From Entomortierella parvispora (Eukaryota > Mortierellomycota > Mortierellomycetes > Mortierellales > Mortierellaceae), in contig OY752142.1 in the NCBI GenBank assembly GCA_963573315.1, forward strand, positions 1,488,001-1,552,000: a DNA stretch of 64,000 bases, given 5' to 3'. Positions within the stretch are counted from its first letter, which is position 1, and each line of letters opens with the position of its first letter. The position numbers and the translations under genes were made by a program. Positions 33,868 through 46,378 of this stretch are shown piece by piece. Under the pieces are notes generated by a model. The model worked only from the letters and a program-made list of their open reading frames with translations, had not been told where the DNA came from and searched no databases.

Positions 33868-35773
33868 ATGCGCGTCTCCATCCTCACCGAAAACGGTGAA
33901 ATCCACACCATCGAGGTCGACTCGCAAATGGAACTCGAGAACATCAAGGCCCTGCTCGAAGCTGACGTAAACGCGCATTCCGGCCCTCCCGTTTATCCCC
34001 TCGTCACTACCCGCCTTCCTTCCTTTCTCTCCCTGTAGCCAATCGATGGCATTGCACCGCAATTGAATGGACCTTGACCTTCTTGTCCCTAATGCTTTTT
34101 CTTTCTTCTTTTGCAACAGTGCCATATCCCAGTCGAGGACCAACTGTTGTTCCATAACGAGACTGAGCTCAAGGACCCAAAGTCGACGCTTCTGAACAAC
34201 AATGTGGCTCAGGATGATATCTTGACCCTTCGACGACGTAACAAAAAGCCAAGGACACAGATCGCCAGTATTCCAGGAGGGGCTGCCTCTTCATCTGTTC
34301 GTCCAGGTCAGATTGCTCAAGGAGGTGGTGATCCCCATAACGCTGAACAGATCAGACAACATGTCCTCAACAACCCGGCCACCCTTCGTCAACTCCAGGA
34401 GGTAAAGAAATGTTGATAGTGTAGATCGTCTTTACTTGTTGTATAGGCTGTGATTTATGTCTTTGGCCTGTGCTTTTTTGCACTTACGCAACCCATATTC
34501 TCCATATTCTCTCTAGACGCAACCAGAATTGGCAGATGCTGCCCTCAACAACCCAAATCGATTCCATGAGATCATCCGTGAACTGGATGTTCAGAGAAGG
34601 AGCGCAGAGATGGCTCGCTTACAACAAATTGTATGGGGGATTTGTTCCGTCCAGCTACTTTACAATGCCGCTGAACTGAACCGGGCGTTTTTTTTTCATT
34701 TTGCCTAACCAAAATGTCTCAATTATTTCTCCAGGAGCACCTCAATGCAGATCCGTTCGACATGGAGGCCCAGGCAAAGATTGAAGAGGCCATCCGACTA
34801 GAGAATGTAGCAGCCAATATGGAGGCTGCTATGGAACACAACCCAGAATCGTTTGGAAGAGTTACTATGCTTTATATTGACGCAGAGGTCAATGGACACC
34901 CTGTAAAAGCCTTTGTCGACTCTGGAGCTCAGGCAACCATCAGTAGGTCCAATGGAAAACTTGTACAAAAAATGCCTCTTTCTTTGCCACGTCGCTCACC
35001 TCTTTTTCCCACGCATTGTCCTTTTTGTCATAGTGAGTCCTGAGTGCGCCGAGGCTTGTGGGATCATGCGACTAGTCGATAGGCGCTTTGCCGGTATTGC
35101 CAGGGGTGTGGGTGTGGCCAAGATTCTAGGACGAGTTCACAGTGCACAGATTCGGGTCGGGAAGGACCTTTTCTTGGCCTGTTCATTTACGATCATGGAG
35201 GGCAAGGGCGTTGATTTACTTTTTGGACTGGACATGTTAAAGCGTCATCAGGCTTGTATTGATTTGAAGAAGGATGCTCTCATCATTAATGGAACCGAGA
35301 TTCGCTTCCTGTCTGAGCACGAGTTGCCAAACAGCGCAAAGGACAACCCAGAATTGACCGCCGAGGAAATGGCATCAATTGGAGGAGCTGATAAGGGCAA
35401 AGAAGCAACATCCTCGACGAGCAGCGCAGCTTCAACAGCTGCCTCCACAGCGCCATCTTCATCGGCACCGTTGGCACCAGCCCTTGCTCCCACTCCTGCT
35501 CCTGCACCAGCATCAGGTCCGCCTGCCGCTAGCACAGCACCTAGCTGTAAGTCATTTCTTGTTGTTGTTGTTTTTTCTGTACGAAATAATACGTCTTTTT
35601 GCTAGACTGGAATGTACACTAACATGCACGGCATGCCTCGTTTTCTGATTATAGCACACCCTGAACAAAATATCCAAACGCTGATGAACCTGGGCGCTTC
35701 ACGGTCTGAAGTCATTGCGGCCTTGGATGCCGCTGGAGGAAATGTTGACTTTGCTGCCAGCTTCTTGTTTTGA
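33868..35773 (+). CDS. DDI1: Ddi1, ubiquitin-dependent retroviral-like aspartic protease
   Basis: A 444-aa protein in six exons: 33868-33966, 34120-34401, 34517-34630, 34735-34942, 35034-35546 and 35655-35773. The N-terminal UBL reads [20 protein letters not shown] helical HDD region follows ([40 protein letters not shown]). The protease core has the catalytic Asp in [11 protein letters not shown] and the dimer-forming block [19 protein letters not shown]. After a Ser/Ala/Pro-rich linker comes a C-terminal UBA ([23 protein letters not shown], shown in part). Ddi1 cleaves heavily ubiquitinated proteasome-resistant substrates and shuttles cargo. All three domains are intact. Confidence 0.95.
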
Positions 35774-35999
35774 TCGAGAAATGACTCTTGGACCGAGTGC
35801 CTCCAGTTGTTTTTTTAAAAAAAATATAAAAAACAAGCCTTAGATAAATAGGGGAAATATACACGATCGACCTTTTGTCTCTGAAAAATGCCAGATCGGC
35901 TTCATGATAGAGTAAAAATGGTACATCCGTGGCGCCGAATACCATGTTGTCAGGCATATTCACATTCACTGGCATGGGTGGCGTAGAATGCAATCATAT

Positions 36000-38629
36000 T
36001 TAACAAAACATGGAAACCCAAGGATCATCAGCGTTCATGAGTTCCCCTCGTTGATGAACCATTTCGAATTCCAGAATAGAGCTAAAAGCAAAAAAAAAAA
36101 TGGAGGGAGAGAGCGGTTAGAAGGAGGGGGGTTTTTTTTTTGTCTACGACACTGCAATCAACTCTGCTCCAAGTTCCATCACTTACGAAAAGTCGACGCA
36201 AGACACGCCAATGAATAAACTCTCTGCATCAGGCGTCAAACTGATACCAGAAATGTCGCCTACAAAGTCGATTTTTTGCGCCCTTGTGTAATCCGATGCA
36301 GTATCCACGATATGAACAAAGTTGCTTTCCTCTAACAACAAAGACAAATGAAAAGACCTTAACAAATTTCCCCATCCCTTTTGTAGTCGAAGAGAATAAA
36401 AAGATGATACTCCTGATATCCTTTTTTTTTTTTTTTTTTTTTTTGGCTCTTGTCATTTTGTTCACCGTGAGCTTTACCAGCCATGACCAGGTACCGACCA
36501 CAACTCGAGTATCGCAAGGATCGGACAGACTCTCGAATATCAGCTCCAATGATATGTATAGGCTTGTTCATCATCCGCGTGTCATAGATACAGGTCGACC
36601 GATCGTCGCTTCCTGTGGCCAGATGAGTCGAGTCTGGGGACCATGCGACCGAGAAAGAGTACCGTTGGTGTCCTGTCAAAGTCGCAATCTTTTCCCGAGA
36701 ATTCACGCTCATCACCTCGCCATCGACGTAGTCCCCTACTAGTGCAATCATATGCCCATCCGGACTTTGAGATGTATACTATTGTGTGGATTCGAGCGTC
36801 AGCTTTTTGAGGACATGGGGGAAGGAGGTGGTGGATGGAAAACACTGTCCTGAGTACAAAAGATTCCTTACATTGACAAACCAGCCTGTGGGATACACTG
36901 CCTTTTGCTCCAATGTTCGCAAGTCCATACACCGAACCTCTCTGTCGTTTGTCGAGGCATAGGCATGTGGATCTAGAGTTGATGTTCACGACAAGAGAAA
37001 ACAGGTTAGTGTTTGAGGAACTTGAAGGAAAGACCATACTTTTGTGCAATCGCATCGAATAGCTTGGTAAGCTCTGTTTCTTCATACCTCCAGTCCGTGA
37101 TAATGACATTTCAATCGCATTCACTTCAACATCTGTGAGAGAACCCCGGACGGGGTCCATACAAGTTTGCAAGTTCATGAACGTAAAATTTCCGTCCATT
37201 CCTCCGATCATGATCAGGTTATCCATGGCCGCCAAGGTAGTGATCTGGTTAGGAACTCTTGAGTAGGGCTTCTTCAAGGGTTTCCCAAGGATAGTCCTTT
37301 CTGTCCGAAGTTGTGGTGACCAGTGATGGATAGAATTTTGATCTACAAAAATTCAGCATGAAAAGTTGCGGGGTTTGCAAAATAAGAACGCGTTGTCTAG
37401 GGCTCAGTCCCACAAACTTTGACTGTATCCGAAAAATCATTGTTTTTTGCAGATTGAGCAGCTCCACCTACTGAGATAGTAAATATCGTTCTTGCTGGTT
37501 GCACTGACTAGATTACGCAGCTGAGGGTGCGTGTGGCTACAGTGGATGTTGGTATCCGTGTATCGAAATCGGTAAAATTCATTGTCCTTGTAATCCAGCG
37601 CCTCTCGATTCTAACGCAGTCGAGGAAAGAGAGAGAGAGAGAGTTGATTGTGAGCTTCTGCAAGTCCAGATTCTGCGGCGATGGCGTTATGGGAGGGGCT
37701 TTTTTTTTACCTCTTCAATAATAACGGGGCCATTGTAGTGCATATGCGCTGTCATTGTGACACTAGTCATAAATGAACGTGTTAGATTCAGAACGACACT
37801 CTAGGTGCACTCCTTGGTCTTCATTCTCACCGCAAGTTGGCAACACGTACGAGTCCCGATATCTCCTGTAGGCCTTCTTGCCGTGCTCTCCCTCACGCCA
37901 ACAGATGCCTTGCTGTGATAATAAATAAATTAAAAGGATGGACAGTGCCACGTTGGTTAATAAACTCGTGCTTTGAGCTCTCGGCCTCGAAGGTTTACAT
38001 GGCGTGGCATGGCACAAAGAGCTGCGGCATAACAGTGCACTCACAAGATCAGAGAGGCCGTGGGATACAGCCTCCTGTTCGACGACTGTTTGTCGAGAGA
38101 CGATCAGGTTATTGAGCGGACAGATGATTCTCTTGAAAAGAGGCTGCAGCGGGTAAGAACAGAGAGAAAAGGGGGGCGTAGAAGAGGGAATAAGAGAGAG
38201 AATCAGTAACTGTTCTTGAACAACAACAATAACAGCAATACAACAAAGTGAGGCTCGAGATGACAAGACATGGTATCAATGACCCAAGGCAGCAAGAAAG
38301 ACAAGGACAAAGAGACGGACACATGACATGCTTACAGCGAAAAGGTACTGCTCCACCTCGTCAACGCCAATGAAAGGGGGCTGGCCTTCAAAGACGGCAT
38401 CCAGCATCTCGTCTATAGTGATGATTGGTACAAGTAGGTTGGTTGGTTTTCGCCTTGAACAAGAAACGAGAAACAAGAGGGAGAGCGGGAGAGTAGGAGA
38501 GCGAAGGAAAACAGGCAGACAAGTAAAGCGGGAAGGAAGAAAAAAAAGACTACCGATGGCGGGGATATGGGTTCCTTCGAGCGGAACGCCCATGAAGTCA
38601 AGGTGGTCCTGGTCCTGGTCTGTGTCCAT
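36000..38629 (-). CDS. WD40-repeat protein of the SPAC2A9.03/plant transducin-like family
   Basis: A 478-aa protein in 11 in-phase exons: 38629-38554, 38412-38336, 38143-38045, 37912-37851, 37762-37711, 37610-37472, 37342-37040, 36972-36872, 36778-36478, 36331-36187 and 36081-36000. The non-WD N-terminus includes FRYTDTNIHCSHTHPQLRNL and YSRVPNQITTLAAMDNLIMIG. WD repeats are clearest in LTGHQRYSFSVAWSPDSTHL, SDDRSTCIYDTR and VRSLRYSSCGRYLVMA. The late block DISGISLTPDAESLFIGV and the C-terminal SSILEFE match what I recall of this conserved, poorly characterised family of plants and fungi. Function not known. The start is divergent from the RBBP5 gene about 1 kb away. Confidence 0.82.
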
Positions 38630-38701
38630 GCTGAGTGGCGACTGAAGGAGAGGGTGTGTGTGGGGCGAGTGCGAGCAGAGGAGATGGGTTCAGAAGGGGA
38701 G

Positions 38702-38800
38702 GAGAACGAGTGAGTGAGTGCGTAAGTGGATGACTGGGTGAGTGGGTGAGTGAGTGGATGAGTGAAAGAGTGAGAGAGTGAGAGAGTGAGCGAGTTGAAG
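38702..38800. repeat. degenerate GAGT/GAGA simple repeat
   Basis: About 100 bases of imperfect 4-mers (GAGTGAGTGAGTGCG, GGGTGAGTGGGTGAGTGAG, then GAGAGAGTGAGAGAGTGAG). It lies in the 5' leader or promoter of the WD40 gene. On that gene's sense strand it reads as a CT-rich CTCA repeat. Confidence 0.85.
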
Positions 38801-38946
38801 AAGTGAAGGAGCGAAGGAGCGAAGGAGGATGGTGCACAAGGAAGGAACTCGACAAGTGAAGAAAGAGAGGGTGTCCTTATGTCACCTACACAGCTCATGC
38901 GATTAAGAAACAGCTTTACATGGGATTTGGGCTCAAAAAAATCAAA

Positions 38947-38989
38947 ACCCTAAAAAAACCCTAACAAACCCCTAAAAAATCCCTAAATC
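38947..38989. promoter_or_regulatory. cluster of four CCCTAA/telo-box-like elements
   Basis: In 43 bases the plus strand carries AACCCTAA, AACCCTAAC, ACCCCTAAA and TCCCTAAA, separated by A-runs. The first two match the telo-box (AAACCCTAA) bound by TTAGGG-type Myb factors such as Tbf1 in yeast promoters. Tract length and degeneracy argue against a true interstitial telomere. Regulatory role is inferred. Confidence 0.5.
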
Positions 38990-39653
38990 TCGGCAACCGG
39001 GTTGGTAACCACTCCCCATATTGAAATCCTGCTAAGAAAACCGATGATTTCCGTAAAGTAGCCCAGTCCGGACCCTGGAACCCCTCAGGATGTGCGTGTA
39101 TAAAGAAAAAAGGAATTCGCATGGGAATTGTGCGGAGCTATGATTGTCGCCATGTAATCATCGCATGGGCTGCGTCAGTGACTTAAGGACGCTCAGAAAG
39201 AGACATCATGCGCGTGACTTTGTGACTGCTACGCCACTGAAATGGAGCTGTCCCTTCCTTTCTTCCCTCTTTTCATTGTTGGTCATCTCTGCACTCTTTC
39301 AGTGTTCGAACAACACGCTTGCACATCGTGTTGTCCTTGCTCTCTTGCTCTCTCTCTCGCCTTCCTCTCCTTACTTTCCTCTCTTTACTTTCCTCTCTTT
39401 TTACCTTCACTGTCGCATTCGAGCCCTGCTCATCCTTACCGCGCAACAGCCAATCACCCTCCCCTCCACTGACCACACTCAATGAACTTGCAACTGCTCG
39501 GTAATCCTTCATGATCTCTTGTTACTAGGCATTCCTCCCCCTTCTTGTCCCCCTCTCCAGCCTCAGTCGCGCTGTTGGCATCGAGCCTGGGGGTGTAATG
39601 CAAGACCACCTGCATGCAAATCAGGACGCGATTCAACCCGCGCTTCCCTCATC

Positions 39654-42203
39654 ATGCTCTCTACTAAAACTAAAAGAAAACACTCCTTGTCTGTAGACCC
39701 GTTCGAGCAAAACTTCCCAGAAGTCATCGAGGATACCCTGGAGGAAGGCCAGGCTGTGACTGTAAAGTTCAATCGCAGAGGCACGCTCTTGGCTGCAGGA
39801 TGTTCAGACGGAACGATCGTCGTCTGGGACTTTGATACACGGGGTGTCTCTCGCTCACTAGTGGGTCATGTCAAGACCATTACAAGTCTAAGGTGATCAT
39901 TAATCTCTTTGAAATTTCTCTCTCGGGTTCCTGCAGCCAACACAGCAAAATATTAACCTTTCATTATTATTGTGATTTTTTTTTATTCTTTCCACCAGTT
40001 GGTCTCGCAATGGTCGCTATCTGCTATCGGCTTCAAAGGACTGGAGCTGCATCGTCTGGGATCTGTTGACAGGAACAAAGCTGCATACCGTCCGATTTGA
40101 TACTTCGGTATTAAATGCACAGTTTCATCCCAAAAACAGGTACCGTCATTCATCATGAAAGATTCTGATGCAGTTCTCCTTTCTCTCTTCCACGCGATCT
40201 CCCGCGCGATCTCTAATAAGTGGCACTCTTTTTTCTTCTCGTATAGTTCAATTTTCATTGTGGCGCTACATCAGGGGAAACCTTTGCTGATCGACATTTC
40301 AGACGGTGTAAAACGACTCCCTATTCTGGAGGAGGCCAATGAGGACAACTCGGAAAAGACAGAGCCAGCCTCTCGGGGAGGCCAGATACCCAGCACCTTG
40401 GTCGTCACTTTCGATCGCCTTGGTAAAAAAATTTATGCAGGGACGAATCGCGGTCATCTGCGGATCGTGGACACGGAATCAAGAACTGTAATGATATTCA
40501 CCGTTTAATTTGTTATTTTCGGTGTGGGCACGCGGTCAAATTCGGTATGCTGACAAGCTCTTTTTTTATCCTCTTTGCACCAGCTGCTCTATGAGACGCG
40601 ACCAACAACCAGCGCGATCAAGAGTATCCAGTTCAGCAGGCGTGGAAGGTAGGATGTTGAACATTTTTATACCAGGTTTGCTCCAATTTCGTCCCGGGGG
40701 GGGGTTATAAATGATGCTAACTGGCCACAAAAAAACCCGTATTTGATGAACCCTCTAGGGAAATTGTTATCAACTCGAATGACAGAGTGATTCGCCTGCT
40801 TGCAACAAGAGAGAATGGGCCTCCAGAACAACAACATAAATTTCAGGACCTTGTTAACCGAATTCAATGGAATCAATGCTGTCTCTCCAGCGATGCAGAT
40901 TATGTCATTGGCGGATCAGCCCATCAAGCCGAGCACAACATTTACATCTGGGATCGGATCGGAGGCAACCTTGTCAAGATTTTGGAAGGACCCAAAGAAC
41001 CTCTGGAGGACTTGGCTGTAAGGGGAGAGAAGGCTGGTCATTGAACTAAGAAATCATAGGAATATTTGTGCTCGAGTCTAATACTTTTGCCCCTTGTCGA
41101 CTTTAGTGGCACCCAATCAGACCGATTATCGCGTCAGTTACAAGCTTTGGGACTATTCATATCTGGGCGACCAACTCGCAGGAAAATTGGAGTGCATTCG
41201 CACCGGATTTCAAAGAACTAGAAGAGAATATCGACTATGAGGAGCGTGAGGACGAGTTTGATATTGTAAGACGGAGAGAATTCGCCCAGAGCCAATTTTT
41301 GATTTCTTTTTTTTTTTTTTTTTTTTTTTTGCTTTGTTTTCATTCTATTTCCGCCCTTTGATTCTCTAACCAGCAATCCTTTTATTCCAGGTTCCGGAAG
41401 AAGAAGCCTCAAAACGGAAACATGAAGATGAAGATGTGGTCATTGACGTGACGACGATCGAAAAGATCAACCCATTCAACGACTCGGATACTGACGACGG
41501 GGAGGAAGAAATGTTTTATCTGCCTTTGCTGCCGAGCGACCATGTTCCTGAAGAGAAACAGCATCGGAAGCGGCACAGTCGGCGATCTCACCACACCAAT
41601 AACAACAGTCATAACCACCATCACTCATCAAAGACATCCACACACTCGAATCAACAGCAAGACCTCTCCACAAAGAAGGAAGAGTCTCTCCCTTCTCCTT
41701 CTGCCTCCACCACCTCCACAGACCCAAACTCGATGCACCCAGCGCGTCTTGACATCAAAATCAAGGACGAACATCAGGAAAATTCATCATCTGAACACCA
41801 GCAGCAACGGAAACGAGACAAACAACTCCAACGTCAGCGTCAAGGCCAAAAGTCGGGCGCCGGTGGTGATGCTGAATGGGAACAAAGCGATTCAGCTCCT
41901 CCTGCTCGGAAACATCCCAAATCTGATCGACTGGACCAGGAACGTGACCGTGACCGTAACCGACAGTGGGAACGTGAACATGATCATGAACGGGACCTCG
42001 AGCGCAAAGATCGGGATAGAGAACGAAAGGCGGAACGGAAACAAGAGCGGGAACGGGAAAGGGAACGGGAACGAGACCGTGAGCCATCTACCCATAGCCA
42101 TAATGGTCATGATCGGGATCGTGATCGTGATCAAGACTTTAAGAGAAGAAGATCCGACGACCTGATTCCAGCGACCTCTAAAAGTGTAAAAAAGCAACGC
42201 TGA
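39654..42203 (+). CDS. SWD1: COMPASS subunit Swd1/RBBP5
   Basis: A 638-aa protein in seven exons: 39654-39892, 39999-40139, 40247-40487, 40584-40648, 40759-41017, 41107-41265 and 41391-42203. The WD40 propeller covers about residues 30-360 (DPFEQNFPEVIEDTLEEGQA; KFNRRGTLLAAGCSDGTIVV; SASKDWSCIVWDLLTG; WHPIRPIIASVTSFGTIHIW). It is followed by the acidic hinge EENIDYEEREDEFDI, the region of RBBP5 that contacts the Set1/MLL SET domain and nucleosome. The last 220 residues are His/Ser-rich, then an Arg-Glu/Arg-Asp repeat region (RERERERERDREP). The protein is a core subunit of the Set1 H3K4 methyltransferase. The RE/RD tail is longer than in yeast Swd1. Confidence 0.93.
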
Positions 42204-42342
42204 GCAAAAAAAAACCAAGAAAATAATAAAAAAAGAAAAACAAACACCTCTCAAATCAACGAACGGAGAGTGTCAAACTGTTGCAGGAACAGAGGAAGTG
42301 GTTACTTTTTTCCATTTTTTTTTATTGAATGGATAACTGGTA

Positions 42343-45195
42343 TCATGGTGTTGGGTCGGGCCGATCGAAAGGATGTGTCCCTGAAGCAGTGGCGCTCTGT
42401 TTAATTCCTGCCTCCTCTTCTTCCTCCTCGAGGATCTTGCCCACTGTCCTTTGAACCGGAGTGGACGAAGAGAGGGCAGCAGCAGCCTCTTGTTCCTTTC
42501 GATCCTTCTCCATCTCTTTAGCCATCTCGCGCGCGATCTGCTGATCAAGATGTGATCCTTCGCGTTGCATGCCTCCTGATTTCACTGTGATCCTTGTCGG
42601 CATCTCCCAGGGAGTCTGTCCTACATACGTTCGTGCAGAATATAAATGAGGTGGCTCGAAATTCTCTGTAAGAAAAGATCCTGAAACCGTAGGTGTAGCA
42701 CGCGCCATTGCTGCTTTCAATGACATTCCATCTGCCATGACAGCCTCACTGAGTGAAGTTCCAAACGAAGAAGAGACGTCAGCTTGTGGTGGATTTTGCT
42801 GTCGTGCCTTTTCCCAGTCTCGTCGGTGGTTAATGGAGGAAAAAGGTTGTTGACGTTTCCGAAGTCGATCTTCTTGATCGTCCCGATCATGCTCTTCCTC
42901 CAGCAACATCAATGGATCGATAATCAGCGTTCCGGGAATACTGCCTGGAATAGACTGAATGGCTCCTCCAGAGGCATCAGAAGGGATGGCGTCAAGATAG
43001 GAGCCCGCTTGAATGGAGCGGCTCAGTCCTGAACCAGTGGCGACATTGCCACCATTCTGAACCGCCTCGGCAATGTCGTTACCATATGCCCGAGAAAGGC
43101 GACGCTGAAGCATCGCAGCTGCCGGTGATGATCCTGGTGGCATGGCGAGAGAGGTGGCCAAAGCTGCGGCTCGTGCTGTGGTGGGAGGAGGCGCTAGGGT
43201 GGCGGAGCGACGTTGGATCGTGATTGGAAGAGAAGTACCGAATTGGGCTGCAGACTGAGAGTTGGATCCTCCATGGTCATCTTCATTGTCATCCGAGCCA
43301 AAATCCTCATCGTCCTCATCGTCCTGGATAGATCTCCTATGATGTTCTAGACCCCTCTGTCGGCGGAGGTAGCTTGCTCTCAGTGATCCTACAATAGGGG
43401 TTCCTGACTTTGGCAGAGATCGACCAGTCATTGAAATGTTCACTGCAGCACTTCCGTTGCTGGCAGAGCCATTAGGATGCGAGGACGAATCTTCTTCATC
43501 AGCCGATGCATGGACTTCATCATCGTCCGCTACGTCGTCGTCGTTTGCTTCCTGTTCATCGAACCCAAGCTCTTCATCCAAGTCAAACACCACCCCTTCG
43601 TCATCCTCGATTTCTAGCTCTTCTTCGTCTTCTTCTACGACTATGTGCAAGAATGGTGGTCAGTGGCTGCCCGCTTTAGTCATATAAAACAATATAGTCG
43701 CATGGGAGATGCTGCGCTTACTGTCCTCGTCCTGCTGCGCTCTCCTCTCAGGCTCAATAATAGACACTTGTGTCACAGAGTCGGCAATAGTGACCTTCTT
43801 CTTTGATTTTGGAGCAGGCTGTTGGGTGGAGGATGAACCATCCTCCTCTTGTGCCGTAACCAATGCACTCAGATCATGACGATCAGTTACAGCATTGGCC
43901 GCAGTGTTTGCATCGGTTTCCGCGGTAGCGTTGGTGGGTGAGACGGGAGCCACGCTTTGTCTCCGCATGCTATTGGAGGCCATCCTCTGATCAAACTCCC
44001 TGAACTGCAGTGACATGGCCGCTTCAGTTGCACCTGATTTTCTTCGATCCAGGAAAGAACTATGTGCACCCTCGATCCGAGATGCGCTGGTGAGTCGGAT
44101 GGGCAAGGTACCCTGGCCCTCAAACGGATGAACTCCGTTTGTGTCAGACGATAGAATTTGGCCAGACTCTCCTAGAGCGTTATTCATCAACTCTGCTGCC
44201 GGAGTATTGACGCGATCCATGATCCTACTCCAGAGTCGATCTTTTTCCCGACGAGTGGTCTCTATTGAGTTTTGTAATGCAATGAGTTGCTGTGACTTGT
44301 AGGCCTCTATTCTGGCCTCTGCTCGTTGCTGCTGCGCTCTGAGATTGGCCTCTAATTCTAGCTCCAGGACCGTCCGAACGCGTTCCAGATGGGGTCTATA
44401 CAACGCTTCGTGTCGGTGTGTTGAAGACGAGGTGTCGGCAGTGTTGGAGTCCGCGATAGTGGATGTGGTGCTGAAAGCGCTAGTGGTGCTGGATGAAACC
44501 TTGACGTCTCCTGAAACGGGAGGGGTTGGGGCAAGTACAAGACGAAACGCATGGGAATAATTGGGGTCCTTGAGGATTGTGGCGATCGCCTGGCCACCCA
44601 CGGCCCCCTCACAGGGCGTGATGAGGCCATTCGATGGGGAAAACATGATGGTATTGGCCAAGAACGCTAGCGAGGTGAATTCGAGATCGACCGAGTTGGA
44701 ACTGGCCTTGAACGTAAACACGTCGTTACTGCAGTTGATACAGCGCACAGTAGCCAGTCTGTCTGCGATCGCTAGACAGCAGAGGATTTTTTGTTCCTAG
44801 ATGAGAATCAGCGAGGGGACGGGGCCCAATGAGTCATGACATGGTATTGAACAGAAAGCAGCCAATAAAGGGGGAGGGCATAGGTGGCTAGATCGGATCG
44901 ACTACGATTTTCTTTCCAAGGCGATGGGATAAAAATGTCCGAGACCGTGGGTATCGTGCGTGGGGGTGCTTTTTCTTACCACAGACACGCCTGCGAGTCC
45001 CAGTTGCAGCTCGTTTCCCGCAATGGCCTGCGAGTCCTCGGAAAGCTCAGCAGCCAGGTGCATCTTCACGTTGAGACATGGGCATGCGAGGAGCAGGCGC
45101 GGGGCGAGCGTGGCGGAAGATGCGTCCGTCATGGAAGGCCGCGTTGTGTTGGTGGTGGTCGAGCTCGGGAAGGTCGTCTTGACTTCGGAGTCCAT
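42343..45195 (-). CDS. unrecognised conserved-looking protein with two cysteine pairs and acidic region
   Basis: Family not recognised. An 862-aa protein in three exons: 45195-44980, 44796-43722 and 43640-42343. The start is MDSEVKTTF at 45195. Near the N-terminus LLLACPCLNVKMHL and, 50 residues on, VRCINCSNDVFTFKASS carry CxC and CxxC pairs that could bind zinc together. A hydrophobic globular-looking stretch follows (LEFTSLAFLANTIMFSPSNG). A coiled coil spans about residues 205-265 (LELELEANLRAQQQRAEARI). The rest is disordered, with a very acidic part at the start of exon 3 (EEDEEELEIEDDEG). Two acceptors 6 nt apart (43641, 43635) both keep phase for exon 3. The organisation suggests a scaffold or regulator; function is not inferred. 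Confidence 0.7.
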
Positions 45196-46378
45196 TCGGA
45201 GGGGTCGTCCGGTGGGGGTGGTTGTGTGTCGATGTAAAGACGGCGGGAGATCGTTGTAGGAATGAAAAGATGAACTTGGAATACAAAAGCAAATGCAGAC
45301 CGGCCGTGCACCATTCACCATGCGCGTCGCTTCGCTGGTCAGCAATGCATGCGAGAATGACAGTTACGCACCCCTTAACGACCAACTATTTGTGACGTCA
45401 CGGCATATTTGATTTACGTACAAGCTGCGCACGTGTACTGCTAGGTGTCCTTGGGCAGCAGAGTGCCGAAAAAGACAGTGTCCACGGGGGAGGACAAGAG
45501 TCGACAAGCGAGCCACGGCAATCACGCAAGGGTTGCAGCGACCTCCTCATCGTCTATAGCATCATGTCTAGGGCAAGTGGCTCTCAGATTGGCCTGTGGA
45601 CAAACAGAATTGCAAGGAAAAGATGTGCTGCTGGGGACAAGTGATCCCATTGATAGCGGGTTTTCTGTAGACTATCGCCCACTGTCTGCATCAAGTGCCT
45701 TGCACTCGAGAAGCTGGGCTGTAAATGCACGAGAAGAAAAGAGTATTTTAAAGAGAGTTGGCGTCCCGCAGGCCGAACATGTTCCAGCCATTGGCAGCCG
45801 AGTGCTTAAAGAGATAGGGGGCTGCAAGCTGTGAACAGAGCGTGGGACAGTAAGCGCTCCTTCCTAATTGAGCAATCATCGTTAGAGGGCAAGGAACGGG
45901 ATCGAGGAACTTAGGGGAAGTGTTCGGTCCGCAAGACCGCTGGCCTTGAAATCCGGAAAGAAAAAAATTAGAGAAGCTGCTTTTGTTTGCTGTCCGACAC
46001 AGCTCTGTCATGGATTTCGATCCCAGAGGTACCCCGCGGGCGTAATCTTCCAGTGAGTCGAGTCATTCTTGATACAGCGACCCAAAGACGAGACATAGTA
46101 AAGAGTAGCACCTCATTATATTAAGAAGGCCTCGGACCAACTCTGTATCTGTTGCCGACCAGCAAAGAAGCCCTTGAAAACACAGCTGCCTGAAAAATAT
46201 ATAAAGGTCCTGAGGATTATTCCTCCTGTCCCCCTTTTCTGTCCTCTTCTGTTGCTCGCAGTCCTTTGTCTTTACCCTCTCCCTCGTCTACAATACGATC
46301 TGCACTTGCACATCTTAATTATACCTTCTCGGTTACACGCGATCCTCCCCTGAATTACATAAACATTCACTGCATTCA
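45196..46378. other. intergenic region before the transporter array
   Basis: No gene supported. A plus-strand open frame at 45445-45834 has no domain and poor coding character. A TATATAAA-like box (CTGAAAAATATATAAAGG) lies at about 46190-46207, and a CT-rich leader at 46220-46300. Both fit a core promoter of the first transporter at 46379. Confidence 0.5.

Larger units (their letters stand above)
38630..39653. promoter_or_regulatory. divergent intergenic region, WD40 gene and SWD1/RBBP5 gene
   Basis: This 1.02 kb region holds, in order, a GAGT-type simple repeat (38702-38800), a cluster of four CCCTA(A) elements (38947-38989) and a strongly CT-rich tract (about 39250-39415) before the RBBP5 start. 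No gene is supported inside it. Confidence 0.55.

Noticed and set aside
38937-38995. Interstitial telomere or chromosome end
   Set aside because: Only four irregular CCCTAA-like units with A-rich spacers; genes continue normally on both sides.
45445-45834. 129-codon plus-strand open frame before the transporter array
   Set aside because: No domain, no conserved-looking block and ordinary composition for non-coding DNA.
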